DNA of 64,000 nt from Paenibacillus gallinarum (GTDB lineage: Bacteria > Bacillota > Bacilli > Paenibacillales > Paenibacillaceae). Shown in pieces: positions 55,839 to 64,000 of the stretch (within the stretch, counting starts at the first letter, position 1; every line of letters begins with the position of its first letter). The DNA is taken from positions 1 through 64,000 of the forward strand of contig NZ_JACSQL010000002.1 in NCBI RefSeq assembly GCF_014836635.1. The letters are read 5' to 3'. The position numbers were made by a program, and so were the translations under genes. The notes beneath the pieces were generated by a model. That model did not search any database, was not told the DNA's origin, and saw nothing but the letters and a program-made list of their open reading frames with translations.

Positions 55839-57287
55839 ATGATGCAAAATTTGCTGCTTTTGCTTTTTTATATTACATCCTTTTATGCATTTATTCCTAG
55901 TCTAATCAGCCGGTTATTCGGTTTTCGTGTATTTCGAAAAGGGAAAAACGTAAAGGATTATGCACTTACCTTTGATGATGGACCGGATCCATACTATACA
56001 CCGCTTTTGTTGGATTTGTTGAAAAGGTACGATGCAAAGGCTACATTTTTTGTAGTGGGAGAACATGCAGAACGTAATCCCGACCTGCTAAAACGAATTC
56101 ATAACGAAGGTCATTTGATTGGTATCCACAATTATAAACACTATACAAACTGGTTGATGTCACCTAAGCTTGTCCGCCAGCAAATTGAACGAACAGATAC
56201 CATTGTGTTTCAGATAACAGGGTCGCATACGGAGTATTACCGCCCGCCGTGGGGAATTACCAATTTATTTGATTTTTCAAAAAAGCATCACCATCGCATT
56301 ATTCTCTGGTCTGGCATGTTTGGCGATTGGAAAGAACGTATCGGTGTGGATCGTTTAACGGAACGGATGAAGAAAAAACTTCGGGGTGGAGAAGTCATGG
56401 TTCTTCATGATTGCGGAACGACACCAGGAGCTGACAAACATGCCCCGCAAATTATGCTTCTCGCGCTGGAAAAAGTCTTAGAAATGGCAAGAAACGAAGG
56501 ACTGAAGAGCATCCGCATTGACGAAATGATTGATCTTCATAATGCATCAAAGAATGCAAATTCAGTCAGAACACTACAATTCGGGAAGGATCGGCTGGAA
56601 ACGATGAGAACAGGAATGAAAAAAGTAGTCGTTAAACTATGGTTAGGCTGGGAGAAAGTATTTCATCTTGTTACTCAGCTAAAGACGATTACCCCAGAGA
56701 ATCCTTTTTTGCATTATCGAATTCGCCCCTATCAAGGGAAACCTATAGCATTGACAGATGGGGAATTTCTTGAAAAAGGCGATGCAATTATTGAACTTCA
56801 TTTTGATAACAAAAAATTATATCAGCTTGGAACGACATCACGGACATCGGTTCATTTAGCTATACGTATGATCCGGACAATGGAAAAGCAACTTCCTGAT
56901 CTAGCTCATCTTATTGCAAAGGATCCGGATGCAGCGGGTGTAAAAGCCCTGTATGGTGTAACCATGATTAACCGAGGGCCAGAGCAATTTGGATTCCTTG
57001 TCAAAGATTTACCAAAAGGGTGGTTTGCTGCTTCCAGTTCTATTTATCTCAAAATTTTGATGAGTGTAATTCATCCGCAAGGGCAGAAACGTTTAAAAGA
57101 AGGCAACCAGCAAATGGTACCCAAAATGATCATCATGCCTATGGATGTACTCTATGAACGATTCGGGAGTGTACATAAGCCTGAGCGAACTGCTCCAAGA
57201 GAAGTAAAGGACGAAAGATATGAAGAAGAGGAACCGGGAATTCTTACAGGGAATTCCGATTTAAGCAGAACGCCGCCGGTAGCTTGA
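55839..57287 (+). CDS. CE4 polysaccharide deacetylase with long C-terminal domain
   Basis: A 482-aa membrane-anchored protein. An N-terminal hydrophobic segment (about 4-24) precedes a NodB-homology domain with metal/catalytic motifs TFDDGPDP (about 43-50), IGIHNYKH (two His ligands, about 97), YRPPWG (about 135) and MVLHDCG (about 188). Such enzymes remove N-acetyl groups from peptidoglycan or other glycans. The last 220 residues (HYRIRPYQGKPIALTDGE, QLGTTSRTSVHLAIRMI and so on) form a second, non-CE4 domain that I recall as YkoP-like. The tail is acidic. GTGAGGA precedes ATG 55839; ATG 55842 is an equal alternative. Confidence 0.88.
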   Translation: MMQNLLLLLFYITSFYAFIPSLISRLFGFRVFRKGKNVKDYALTFDDGPDPYYTPLLLDLLKRYDAKATFFVVGEHAERNPDLLKRIHNEGHLIGIHNYKHYTNWLMSPKLVRQQIERTDTIVFQITGSHTEYYRPPWGITNLFDFSKKHHHRIILWSGMFGDWKERIGVDRLTERMKKKLRGGEVMVLHDCGTTPGADKHAPQIMLLALEKVLEMARNEGLKSIRIDEMIDLHNASKNANSVRTLQFGKDRLETMRTGMKKVVVKLWLGWEKVFHLVTQLKTITPENPFLHYRIRPYQGKPIALTDGEFLEKGDAIIELHFDNKKLYQLGTTSRTSVHLAIRMIRTMEKQLPDLAHLIAKDPDAAGVKALYGVTMINRGPEQFGFLVKDLPKGWFAASSSIYLKILMSVIHPQGQKRLKEGNQQMVPKMIIMPMDVLYERFGSVHKPERTAPREVKDERYEEEEPGILTGNSDLSRTPPVA

Positions 57288-57305
57288 TAGAAATATATAT
57301 CATAA

Positions 57306-57341
57306 AAAAGATCCTCCGTTCTAATGAACGGAGGATCTTTT
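57306..57341. terminator. Bidirectional terminator between the deacetylase gene and ilvD
   Basis: Perfect 16-bp inverted repeat, 57306-57321 with 57326-57341, loop TAAT. Confidence 0.95.
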
Positions 57342-57353
57342 GTTTATGCAATA

Positions 57354-59042
57354 TTAGATTTTTAGAACGCCGCCGTTACTTGCGTTTGTTACAAGTTTGG
57401 AATAGCGAGCCAAATATCCGGTTTTTACTTTAGGTTCAAACTCCGTCCATTCTTCGGCACGGCGACGTTCCATTTCTTCTTCACTAATAAGCAGTTCAAT
57501 CTTACGATTGTTCAGATCTAGTTCAATCAAATCTCCATCGTGTACGAAAGCAATCGGTCCGCCTTCTGCAGCTTCAGGGGAAATATGTCCGATACTGATT
57601 CCTCTGGATGCGCCCGAGAAACGTCCGTCTGTAATCAGACCCACTTTGGCACCCAGCCCCATCCCTGCAATCTGGGAGGTAGGAGCGAGCATTTCTGGCA
57701 TACCCGGTCCGCCTTTTGGACCCTCGTAACGGATAACTACTACGTTTCCTTCGGTTACTTTTCCGTTCGCAATGCCTTCAAGTGCTTCTTCTTGGGAGTT
57801 AAAGCAGATCGCAGGACCTTTATGATATCCACCCACAGAAGCATCTACTGCTCCAACTTTAATGATCGAACCTTGAGGTGCTAGGTTACCAAAGAGAACA
57901 GCTAGTCCACCTCGTTCGGAGTGAGGATTATCCAAGGCATGAATAACGTTATGATCTTGAATTTCTACTCCTTCAACATTTTCACGAATTGTTTTTCCTG
58001 TTACGGTAATACAATCCCCATGGATTGCACCTGGTTTTTTGAGAAGTTCATTCAGAACGGCACTTACACCGCCCGCATTCTGAACATCCTCAATATGATA
58101 ATCTGAAGCAGGTGCCAGTTTTGACAGATGAGGTACTCGATTCGCTACTTCATTAATACGGTCAATTGGATAGTCAATTCCTGCTTCATGAGCAAGAGCA
58201 AGCGTATGAAGTACCGTATTCGTGGAACCACCCATCGCCATATCCAGTGCAAACGCATTATCAATCGCTTCATGAGTTACGATATCACGAGGTTTCAGAT
58301 CCATTTTGATCAGTTCCATCAATTGAGTTGCTGACTTACGTACAAAATCACGACGTTCTGGCGCAACAGCAAGAATGGTACCGTTACCCGGTAGGGCAAG
58401 TCCCATCGCCTCAGCAAGACAGTTCATCGAGTTTGCTGTAAACATACCGGAACAAGATCCACAAGTAGGACAACCAAATTGTTCTAATTCGAGCAGACTT
58501 TGATCATCTATTTTACCCGCTTGGTAAGCACCTACTCCTTCAAATACAGAAGTAAGAGATAATGCACGGCCATTACTGTCGCGTCCTGCCTTCATGGGTC
58601 CACCGCTGACGAAAATCGTTGGGATGTTCACGCGGAGTGCACCCATCATCATGCCTGGCGTAATCTTGTCGCAGTTAGGAATACATACCATACCGTCAAA
58701 CCAGTGAGCAGATACAACGGTTTCTACGGAATCCGCAATAATATCCCGGCTCGGAAGCGAGTATCGCATCCCGATGTGACCCATTGCAATGCCATCATCT
58801 ACACCAATGGTATTAAATTCAAAAGGAACGCCGCCTGCTTCACGAATGGCATCTTTTACAATTTTACCGAATTCCTGAAGATGTACATGTCCTGGTACGA
58901 TATCGATATATGAATTACATACGGCAATAAACGGTTTCCCAAAATCTTCTTCTTTAACTCCAGCTGCACGAAGCAAACTCCGGTGCGGAGCTCTATCGAA
59001 ACCTTTTTTAATCATGTCTGAACGCATTTTTTTCGGTGCCAT
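57354..59042 (-). CDS. ilvD: Dihydroxy-acid dehydratase
   Basis: IlvD dehydrates dihydroxy-acids to the keto acids of valine and isoleucine. The 562-aa protein keeps the Fe-S cysteines: [24 protein letters not shown] and [19 protein letters not shown]. It also has [21 protein letters not shown] near the C-terminus. The start ATG follows a GGGGGG-rich site on the minus strand. It stands alone, apart from an ilv-leu operon. Upstream lies a tandem 15-bp repeat (59099-59129). No Leu/Ile/Val T-box is visible in that leader. Confidence 0.97.
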   Translation of the reverse strand: MAPKKMRSDMIKKGFDRAPHRSLLRAAGVKEEDFGKPFIAVCNSYIDIVPGHVHLQEFGKIVKDAIREAGGVPFEFNTIGVDDGIAMGHIGMRYSLPSRDIIADSVETVVSAHWFDGMVCIPNCDKITPGMMMGALRVNIPTIFVSGGPMKAGRDSNGRALSLTSVFEGVGAYQAGKIDDQSLLELEQFGCPTCGSCSGMFTANSMNCLAEAMGLALPGNGTILAVAPERRDFVRKSATQLMELIKMDLKPRDIVTHEAIDNAFALDMAMGGSTNTVLHTLALAHEAGIDYPIDRINEVANRVPHLSKLAPASDYHIEDVQNAGGVSAVLNELLKKPGAIHGDCITVTGKTIRENVEGVEIQDHNVIHALDNPHSERGGLAVLFGNLAPQGSIIKVGAVDASVGGYHKGPAICFNSQEEALEGIANGKVTEGNVVVIRYEGPKGGPGMPEMLAPTSQIAGMGLGAKVGLITDGRFSGASRGISIGHISPEAAEGGPIAFVHDGDLIELDLNNRKIELLISEEEMERRRAEEWTEFEPKVKTGYLARYSKLVTNASNGGVLKI

Positions 59043-59098
59043 GATGACTGTTTCCCCCCAGAATCAAAATGATTTGAATTACGATTCGTTCTGTAACG

Positions 59099-59129
59099 CT
59101 TTACCGCAAATAGGCTTTACCGTAAATAG
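59099..59129 (-). repeat. Two tandem 15-bp repeats upstream of ilvD
   Basis: CTTTACCGCAAATAG (59099-59113) and CTTTACCGTAAATAG (59115-59129) differ at one base and have a 16-bp period. They lie 57-87 bp before the ilvD start, just downstream of a TATATAATT-rich region, so they may be an operator or an RNA repeat in the leader. Confidence 0.55.
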
Positions 59130-59208
59130 AATATATAATTTGTATGAGTCTATCACAGTTTCCGGCATATTTCTACAAAATTAAGGGATCTTAGGTATAG
59201 AAAAACAG

Positions 59209-59335
59209 AAAAGAGACCTAAATTTCCCAGTGATCAAGAATCCGCAGCTTTACGAGCTAGCATTCTCTTCTGAAGATTTGCTAGATTCGTTTTATGTGAA
59301 GCAGATGATTTGTCATGTGAAAAAAAGTCTCTTTT
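59209..59335 (-). terminator. Large structured element, probable 3' end of the KGG gene transcript
   Basis: AAAAGAGAC (59209-59217) and GTCTCTTTT (59327-59335) form a closing stem around about 110 nt. Inside is a strong hairpin, CTAGCA / TGCTAG with TCTTC / GAAGA (about 59257-59284). Read on the minus strand the closing stem is followed by CTGTTTTTC, so it can serve as a terminator for the KGG gene. It is larger than an ordinary terminator and may be a small RNA. Confidence 0.45.
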
Positions 59336-59381
59336 AATAACACTATTTTTTATTGTTTATAAATTAAGATTACAAGATGAC

Positions 59382-59633
59382 TTAACGAAGGCCTCCTTTA
59401 CGTCCAATCTCGCGATAGAAAGTACGGTCATGGGAGCGGGCTGTAGCTTGTCCACCTTTGCTACCAATTTCCTGATAGAAATCTGCATCATGGTTCTCCG
59501 AAGTCGTAATCCCACCTTTTCTTCCTATATTTTCATAAAAAGATTTATCGAATTTTTTTGAAGTGGCTTCCCCGCCAAGACGCCCGGCTTCTGCACGAGT
59601 CATTTTAGGACGGGTGGTTTTTGAATTTGGCAT
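59382..59633 (-). CDS. KGG-repeat stress protein
   Basis: An 83-aa hydrophilic protein with a leading AGRLGG block and three repeats ending in GRKGG/GSKGG (FYENIGRKGG, FYQEIGSKGG, FYREIGRKGG), the motif of GsiB/con-10-type stress or desiccation proteins. It has no cysteine, no membrane segment and high Lys/Gly content, and is probably intrinsically disordered. AAGGAGAG lies about 9 nt before the ATG. A sigma-B-like element precedes it, fitting general-stress induction. Confidence 0.9.
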   Translation of the reverse strand: MPNSKTTRPKMTRAEAGRLGGEATSKKFDKSFYENIGRKGGITTSENHDADFYQEIGSKGGQATARSHDRTFYREIGRKGGLR

Positions 59634-59679
59634 TTGGACTCTCTCCTTATTGAAGATTTACTTACTGATTATCATCTAA

Positions 59680-59705
59680 TTACCACGGCTGAATTGCAGT
59701 GAAAC
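59680..59705 (-). promoter_or_regulatory. Sigma-B-like promoter of the KGG gene
   Basis: On the minus strand GTTTCA (59700-59705) and TGGTAA (59680-59685) are separated by 14 nt. Same spacing and similar hexamers as the element before the PfpI gene at 22.6 kb. Confidence 0.4.
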
Positions 59706-59766
59706 GAGGAAAACCAATGATTGTAAAAAAAGTATTACTAAGTATGATATTTTAACGATTTTATAA

Positions 59767-59868
59767 TTGACAACGGTTTCAATGCAGTTGACAATGGAGT
59801 TAATGAACCTTAATGGAAGTTTATGAACCAAAACGGAAATTATCTAAAGCAAAAACGCATACGTTTTT
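59767..59868 (+). promoter_or_regulatory. Control region of the KDG operon: promoter boxes, tandem 20-bp repeat, palindrome
   Basis: Two TTGACA hexamers (59767-59772, 59788-59793); the first has GACAAT 17 nt downstream (59790-59795). Next come two head-to-tail 20-bp units, TAATGAACCTTAATGGAAGT (59801-59820) and TTATGAACCAAAACGGAAAT (59821-59840), matching at 15 of 20 positions. AAAAACG-CATA-CGTTTTT (59851-59868) is a perfect inverted repeat just before the ribosome site. The layout suggests regulator binding. Confidence 0.5.
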
Positions 59869-59895
59869 GTGATGAAAAGGTGGGATATGGGGAAA

Positions 59896-60858
59896 ATGCA
59901 AATTACATCCGTTCAACCCGAAGTCGTTACTTTTGGGGAAAGCATGGGCTTGTTCACCGCGCAAGATACCAGGGGATTAGAGTACGCTGCAACCTTATAT
60001 AAATCTTTCGGAGGAGCAGAGAGCAATGTAGCCATTGGCCTCGCTCGTTTAGGACATCGCAGCGGATGGTGTGGATCGCTTGGAAATGATCCTCTAGGTC
60101 AGATGATCATGAAGTCGATTCGCGGGGAGGGAGTTGATGTATCCCGGGCGAAGCTGAAGGATGATATGGCAACCGGGCTCATGATTCGAGAGAATCTCCC
60201 GGGCAAGTCTTCGGTACATTATTATAGGAAGTTGTCTGCAGCAAGCTACATGACACCGTCTGAACTCGACAGGGATTACATTGCTGGAGCCAAAATACTT
60301 CATGTCACTGGGATTACGGCTGCTATTAGTTCATCGAGCTTAAAGACGGTGCAGGAAGCCATCCAGATCGCTAAAGATGCTGATGTGAAAGTGAGTTTTG
60401 ATCCCAACTTAAGAATGAAGTTATGGACGATTGATGAGGCTAGACCTGTTCTTCTGTCTCTAGCAGAGCAGGCAGATTATTTCCTGCCGGGTCTTGATGA
60501 ATTGAAACTTTTATATGATGAGGAAAATACGGAACGGATTTTCGAGAAGTTGTCGACTTTGCAAGCAGTGTCCATCGTAAAAGGCGGCCCCGATCTTACC
60601 TATGTGCTGAATGACGGCAGAATAGATCAAGTTCCTTATGTCAAAGCAGAGCAGGTACTTGATACCGTAGGGGCGGGAGATGGATTTTGCGCTGGTTTCC
60701 TCGCTGGTTTATTACAAGGAAAGACACCTTTAGAGGCAACGAAACTCGGTAGTTTAATTGGAAGCATGGTTATTCAGGCTGTAGGAGACTGGGAAGCACT
60801 ACCGACACATGCTCAAGTAGATGCTGCCCTGAACAATATTCGGCATATTGAAAGGTAG
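59896..60858 (+). CDS. kdgK: 2-keto-3-deoxygluconate kinase (PfkB family)
   Basis: Phosphorylates KDG to KDPG in pectin/uronate breakdown. The 320-aa protein has the ribokinase fold: VVTFGESMGLF at the N-terminus, GGAESNVAIGLARLG, and the catalytic anion-hole DTVGAGDGFCAGFLAG with Asp near residue 258. Pairing with KDPG aldolase supports KdgK over other sugar kinases. The start is taken as ATG 59896, after AAGGTGG; ATG 59887 and GTG 59869 are in-frame alternatives. kdgA lies 81 bp downstream. Confidence 0.9.
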   Translation: MQITSVQPEVVTFGESMGLFTAQDTRGLEYAATLYKSFGGAESNVAIGLARLGHRSGWCGSLGNDPLGQMIMKSIRGEGVDVSRAKLKDDMATGLMIRENLPGKSSVHYYRKLSAASYMTPSELDRDYIAGAKILHVTGITAAISSSSLKTVQEAIQIAKDADVKVSFDPNLRMKLWTIDEARPVLLSLAEQADYFLPGLDELKLLYDEENTERIFEKLSTLQAVSIVKGGPDLTYVLNDGRIDQVPYVKAEQVLDTVGAGDGFCAGFLAGLLQGKTPLEATKLGSLIGSMVIQAVGDWEALPTHAQVDAALNNIRHIER

Positions 60859-60939
60859 TATTGTGATCTCTGCATCTAAAGAATTTACCTTTTGAAATCG
60901 TAAAACAAATCATACATAATATAAGGAGTTGTGAAGACA

Positions 60940-61608
60940 ATGAAAAAACTGCAGTTAATTCAAAAAATCGTGGAACATGGTGTCGTAGCTGTCTTGCGTG
61001 CTGATTCGGCGGAACAGGTCGTTGAAATGGCAGAGCAAGCGATTGCGGGAGGGATTAAAGTAATAGAGATTACCTTGACCGTACCGGGTGCTTTGCGGGC
61101 TATTGAAACACTAAGTAAAACTTACAGCTGGGATACAGCAGATGAAGAGCATTTTGCAATTATCGGGGCGGGAACGGTACTTGAGCCTCAGACGGCAAGA
61201 GCTGCCATTATGGCAGGTTCCGCCTTTATTGTAGGTCCTTCTCTGAATCCGGATACGGTAAGGTTATGTAATCTATACCGAGTGCCGATGTTGCCGGGGG
61301 TAATGACGATTGCTGAAGTTCAGGCTGCGCTTGAACTCGGTGTGGATGTAGTAAAACTGTTTCCAGGCAGTGTATACGATCCTTCCATTATCAAAACGAT
61401 GAAAGGTCCGCTTCCGCAGGCTAATTTTATGCCTACCGGTGGTGTATCCTTGGATAATCTTGGTGAGTGGATTAAGGGTGGAGCTGTTGCCGTAGGGATT
61501 GGTTCAGATCTGACACAGCAAGCAGTAAAAACAGGGGATATGACTTACGTAAAGCGAAAAGCTGAAGAGTATATGGACGTTTACCGGAAAGCGGTCCTCG
61601 AGAAATAA
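60940..61608 (+). CDS. kdgA: 2-dehydro-3-deoxyphosphogluconate aldolase (KDPG aldolase)
   Basis: Class I aldolase cleaving KDPG to pyruvate and glyceraldehyde-3-phosphate, the step after KdgK. The 222-aa protein has GVVAVLRADSAEQ, the catalytic Glu in KVIEITLTVPGA, GAGTVL, and the Schiff-base Lys in DVVKLFPGSVYDP, then FMPTGGVSLDN. The start is ATG 60940, 11 nt after AAGGAGT; the GTG at 60931 is too near that site. Co-transcribed with kdgK and the hydrolase. Confidence 0.95.
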   Translation: MKKLQLIQKIVEHGVVAVLRADSAEQVVEMAEQAIAGGIKVIEITLTVPGALRAIETLSKTYSWDTADEEHFAIIGAGTVLEPQTARAAIMAGSAFIVGPSLNPDTVRLCNLYRVPMLPGVMTIAEVQAALELGVDVVKLFPGSVYDPSIIKTMKGPLPQANFMPTGGVSLDNLGEWIKGGAVAVGIGSDLTQQAVKTGDMTYVKRKAEEYMDVYRKAVLEK

Positions 61609-61628
61609 GAAAAGAAAAGGTGAATGAT

Positions 61629-62399
61629 TTGAACAGCAACAAGACAAAACAACATCGAAAATTAAAAATTACAATTTGGAGCATTATCATATTAGTAGTG
61701 CTTGTTATTGGAGGTTTGTGGACTTATCTATCCATGAATACTCTTGAACCGCTGGAGAGAGCTCAAGCTGCAATGCAGTCTACTGAGCAAGTTGAAGTGG
61801 TAGATCAGAAGCAGTGGATCGAATTTAAACCGAAACAACCGCAGGGTGTGAGTGTGATTTTTTATCAGGGAGCCTTTGTTGAAGAAGCAAGTTATGCTCC
61901 TCTAGCTCAGCTGCTTGCAGAAGGCGGTCATCCCGTGTATGTCATGAAAATGCCGGCTAATCTATCGGTGGCTGGAGGAAATTCAGCAAGTAAAGTAATG
62001 GAAGCTTATCCTGAAGAAACGTTTGTGATTGGTGGACATTCACTTGGCGGAGCTATGGCTGCAAGGTTTGCAGCTAGTCATGCGGATGAACTTGTAGGTA
62101 TGTTTTTACTAGGTGCTTATGCAGATGAAAAAGGAGATGTGAGTGATACATCGCTTTCTGTCATCAGTATTATTGGTGAAAAAGATGATGTGGTGAATCG
62201 TGAGAATGTAGAGGTAGGCAGAGACTATCTTCCGCAAGATACAATCTATTACAATCTACCTGGAGGAAATCATGCACAGTATGGTGACTATGGTCTGCAA
62301 AAAGGGGACGGCACCGCTGATATCACGATGGAAGAGCAGCTTACATTAACTGCTGATTCTCTTCTTTCTTGGATGGATCAGATACAATCCACAAAGTAA
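61629..62399 (+). CDS. Membrane-anchored alpha/beta hydrolase
   Basis: A 256-aa protein with a basic N-terminus, one transmembrane helix (about 15-35) and an extracytoplasmic alpha/beta-hydrolase domain. Catalytic triad candidates are Ser in IGGHSLGGAMA, Asp in IIGEKDDVV, and His in LPGGNHAQYGDYG, the pattern of the Abhydrolase_5/dienelactone-hydrolase-like group. Substrate unknown; an ester or sugar-ester role beside KDG genes is only a guess. The start is TTG 61629, 5 nt after AAAAGGTGA; GTG 61620 is the alternative. It lies 20 bp after kdgA. Confidence 0.85.
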   Translation: MNSNKTKQHRKLKITIWSIIILVVLVIGGLWTYLSMNTLEPLERAQAAMQSTEQVEVVDQKQWIEFKPKQPQGVSVIFYQGAFVEEASYAPLAQLLAEGGHPVYVMKMPANLSVAGGNSASKVMEAYPEETFVIGGHSLGGAMAARFAASHADELVGMFLLGAYADEKGDVSDTSLSVISIIGEKDDVVNRENVEVGRDYLPQDTIYYNLPGGNHAQYGDYGLQKGDGTADITMEEQLTLTADSLLSWMDQIQSTK

Positions 62400-62429
62400 G
62401 GCAGTAATTTTATTGAAATTATAACTTTC

Positions 62430-62462
62430 ATTCTGATCGGGTATCCGGTCAGAATTTTTTTT
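62430..62462 (+). terminator. Terminator of the KDG operon
   Basis: Stem ATTCTGATCGG (62430-62440) / CCGGTCAGAAT (62445-62455), one wobble, loop GTAT, eight T. Confidence 0.93.
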
Positions 62463-62529
62463 GCATAAGATGTTGTATGATAAGGTGATGATTGTTTAAT
62501 TATGGAATAGAAGAGGGGAGGATGTGGAG

Positions 62530-63288
62530 ATGGTTTTACTAAAGACAGAAAAGGCCGAGGCACACGTTTTAGGGATTTTGTTTGATAAAGATGGAACTCT
62601 ACTTGATTTGAATAAGCTTTGGACGCCATGGGCCACATTTGTACTAGATCAATTAGAGAGGAAACTTGCTTCATTAGGACATTCTTTTACAGGGCATAGA
62701 GATCAGGTACTGGGCACGCAGTATGACAATAGTGGTAGAGTCATTGGTTACGATGCACAAGGGCCGTTTGCCATTGCAACTGTAAGTGAATCTACGGCAG
62801 TACTTGCCTGGCAGCTGTACGTAGCAGGAATGCCATGGAATGATGCAATTACCTATGTACGAATGATCAGCAGGCAGGCGATGAGTAAAGTTACGCAGGA
62901 GCATGCTCATCCCACTCCAGGTCTAATCCCTTTTCTTATGAAATGCCGTGAAAAAGGAATACGACTCGGCGTTGTAACATCGGATGCAAGGGATACGGCA
63001 GAGCATCATTTAAGATGGCTTGGGATATTAGATTATTTTGATGTTATAATCGGATATGATCAGGTAAAGAACAGTAAACCTCATCCGGAAAGTGCTCATG
63101 TTGCCTGTGCCAAGCTTGGCTTATCTCCGCAAGATTGTGCCGTTATTGGTGACAGTAATGGAGATATGCAGATGGCTAAGAGTGCAGAGTCAGCCCTTGC
63201 TGTTGGCTTAGTGCAATCACATGATCCGTTTTATTTACATGATGCGGATACAGTGATTACGAATTTTACGCAAATATCGCTTGAATAG
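62530..63288 (+). CDS. HAD-family phosphatase
   Basis: A 252-aa haloacid-dehalogenase hydrolase. Motif I is ILFDKDGTLLDL (nucleophile Asp and general acid Asp), motif II LGVVTSDARDTAEH, motif III Lys in NSKPHPES and motif IV VIGDSNGDMQMAK. A helical cap lies between motifs I and II (PWATFVLDQLERKL to about 130). It is of the phosphoglycolate-phosphatase-like subgroup; the substrate cannot be told. The start is ATG 62530, 8 nt after GAGGGGAGG; the GTG at 62524 is too close. Confidence 0.92.
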   Translation: MVLLKTEKAEAHVLGILFDKDGTLLDLNKLWTPWATFVLDQLERKLASLGHSFTGHRDQVLGTQYDNSGRVIGYDAQGPFAIATVSESTAVLAWQLYVAGMPWNDAITYVRMISRQAMSKVTQEHAHPTPGLIPFLMKCREKGIRLGVVTSDARDTAEHHLRWLGILDYFDVIIGYDQVKNSKPHPESAHVACAKLGLSPQDCAVIGDSNGDMQMAKSAESALAVGLVQSHDPFYLHDADTVITNFTQISLE

Positions 63289-63315
63289 AATTTTTATGGA
63301 ATGGAGTGCACTTTC

Positions 63316-64000
63316 ATGATGGAACCCGTTGAACAATTAACAACCTGGATAAAGCAAAGTTCCAAAATCGTTTTTTTTGGCGGCGCAGGTACTTCCACGG
63401 AAAGTGGTATTCCTGATTTTCGCTCTGCGGCTGGAATTTATCAAACAGAACAGCATTCTCCGTATTCACCCGAAGAACTATTAAGTATCGATTTTTTCAA
63501 ACTGCACCCCGATATTTTTTATGATTTCTACCGTAATAAAATGCTGCACCCGGATGCAATACCAAGTGGAGCACACCGTCTGCTGGCTCGTCTTGAAAAA
63601 GAAGGGAAGATGACGGCTGTCATTACCCAGAATATTGATGGGCTTCATCAAGCAGCAGGGAGTAAAATTGTGCATGAATTACACGGCTCTGTTCATCGCA
63701 ACTACTGCATGGATTGCTCTAAATTTTATCATTTGAATTATATCCTGCAATCGGGGAGCGGAGTGCCTTACTGTGAAAAATGTGGCGGTATCGTAAAACC
63801 GGATGTCGTGCTCTACGGAGAATCGCTCGATCAAGGTACGCTGTATCATGCCGTTGATGCCTTATCGGATGCGGATTTGCTTATCATTGGCGGTACCTCG
63901 CTAACCGTGCAGCCTGCTGCACAGCTCGTGACGTATTTTCAAGGGAAGCACATCGCACTCTTAAATGCTACGCCTACACCATACGATAACAAAGCAGATC
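63316..64000 (+). CDS. cobB: NAD-dependent protein deacylase (sirtuin), 3' end outside window
   Basis: Partial gene: 228 codons are present and the frame is open at the window end. Sirtuin motifs are clear: FFGGAGTSTESGIPDFR (NAD binding, about 21-37), VITQNIDGLH, catalytic His in HELHGSVHR, and two zinc-binding pairs, YCMDC and YCEKC. GGTSLTVQPAAQLV follows. It removes acetyl (or longer acyl) groups from lysines using NAD. Little of the protein should be missing. TGGAGTG lies about 8 nt before ATG 63316; ATG 63319 is also possible. It follows the HAD gene by 27 bp. Confidence 0.95.
   Translation, partial: MMEPVEQLTTWIKQSSKIVFFGGAGTSTESGIPDFRSAAGIYQTEQHSPYSPEELLSIDFFKLHPDIFYDFYRNKMLHPDAIPSGAHRLLARLEKEGKMTAVITQNIDGLHQAAGSKIVHELHGSVHRNYCMDCSKFYHLNYILQSGSGVPYCEKCGGIVKPDVVLYGESLDQGTLYHAVDALSDADLLIIGGTSLTVQPAAQLVTYFQGKHIALLNATPTPYDNKAD

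Noticed and set aside
59310-59561. 83-codon plus-strand frame opposite the KGG gene
   Set aside because: Antisense to a well-supported gene with ribosome site and repeat motif; the frame's composition is that of the reverse complement of KGG repeats.

Overview
The window reads as a low-to-mid GC, endospore-forming Bacillota chromosome, most like Paenibacillus. Supporting points are sporulation genes (bofC, spoVB, a SpoIID/LytB protein), strong AGGAGG-type ribosome sites, frequent TTG/GTG starts, T-box leaders on tRNA-synthetase genes, and a gene order that follows the Bacillus subtilis bofC-ruv-queA-tgt-yajC-spoVB-secDF-recJ-apt-relA-dtd-hisS-aspS-yrvM-rarA-cymR-iscS-alaS-yrzL-yrrK-mltG-yrrNO-pbpI block. 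Genus assignment is inference from this pattern, not a database match.

Layout. 1-8.1 kb: two tRNAs (Leu, cut by the window edge, and Pro), bofC, the Holliday-junction genes ruvCAB, a large secreted SpoIID/LytB protein, then queA-tgt (queuosine) and yajC. 8.1-17.9 kb: small membrane proteins, spoVB, comN, secD-secF, a cation-diffusion-facilitator-like protein whose metal site looks degenerate, recJ and apt. 17.9-24 kb: uracil permease, relA, dtd and a stress-type pair (PfpI-like protein plus an unknown Gly-rich protein). 24-29 kb: a T-box-controlled hisS-aspS operon, interrupted by nine copies of a 62-bp hairpin repeat and a three-hairpin element, then tcdA. 29-36.6 kb: purine-type permease, helD, rarA, a tandem Fluc (crcB) pair and a PCYCGC lipoprotein. 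36.6-50.3 kb: mnmA (opposite strand), cymR-iscS, PRC-barrel protein, AI-2E permease, T-box plus alaS, ireB-ruvX-DUF1292 pair, mltG and the two U32 genes (trhP1/trhP2). 50.4-57.3 kb: chemoreceptor, class B PBP, second AI-2E permease and a CE4 deacetylase with a long C-terminal domain. 57.3-64 kb: ilvD, KGG-repeat stress protein, a small KDG operon (kdgK-kdgA-hydrolase), a HAD phosphatase, and a sirtuin cut by the window end.

Functional links. tRNA biology dominates: synthetases (hisS, aspS, alaS), modification enzymes (queA, tgt, mnmA with its sulfur donor iscS, tcdA, trhP1/P2), dtd proofreading and two tRNA-sensing leaders. DNA repair (ruvCAB, recJ, rarA), secretion (yajC, secDF) and cell-wall functions (SpoIID-like, mltG, PBP, deacetylase, spoVB) fill most of the rest.

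The most unusual structures are the repeat array inside the hisS-aspS operon and the hisS leader, whose specifier triplet I read as GAC (Asp), suggesting the operon senses tRNA-Asp. Nearly every transcription unit ends in a readable intrinsic terminator; several are bidirectional between convergent genes. I found no IS element, prophage, CRISPR array or origin.
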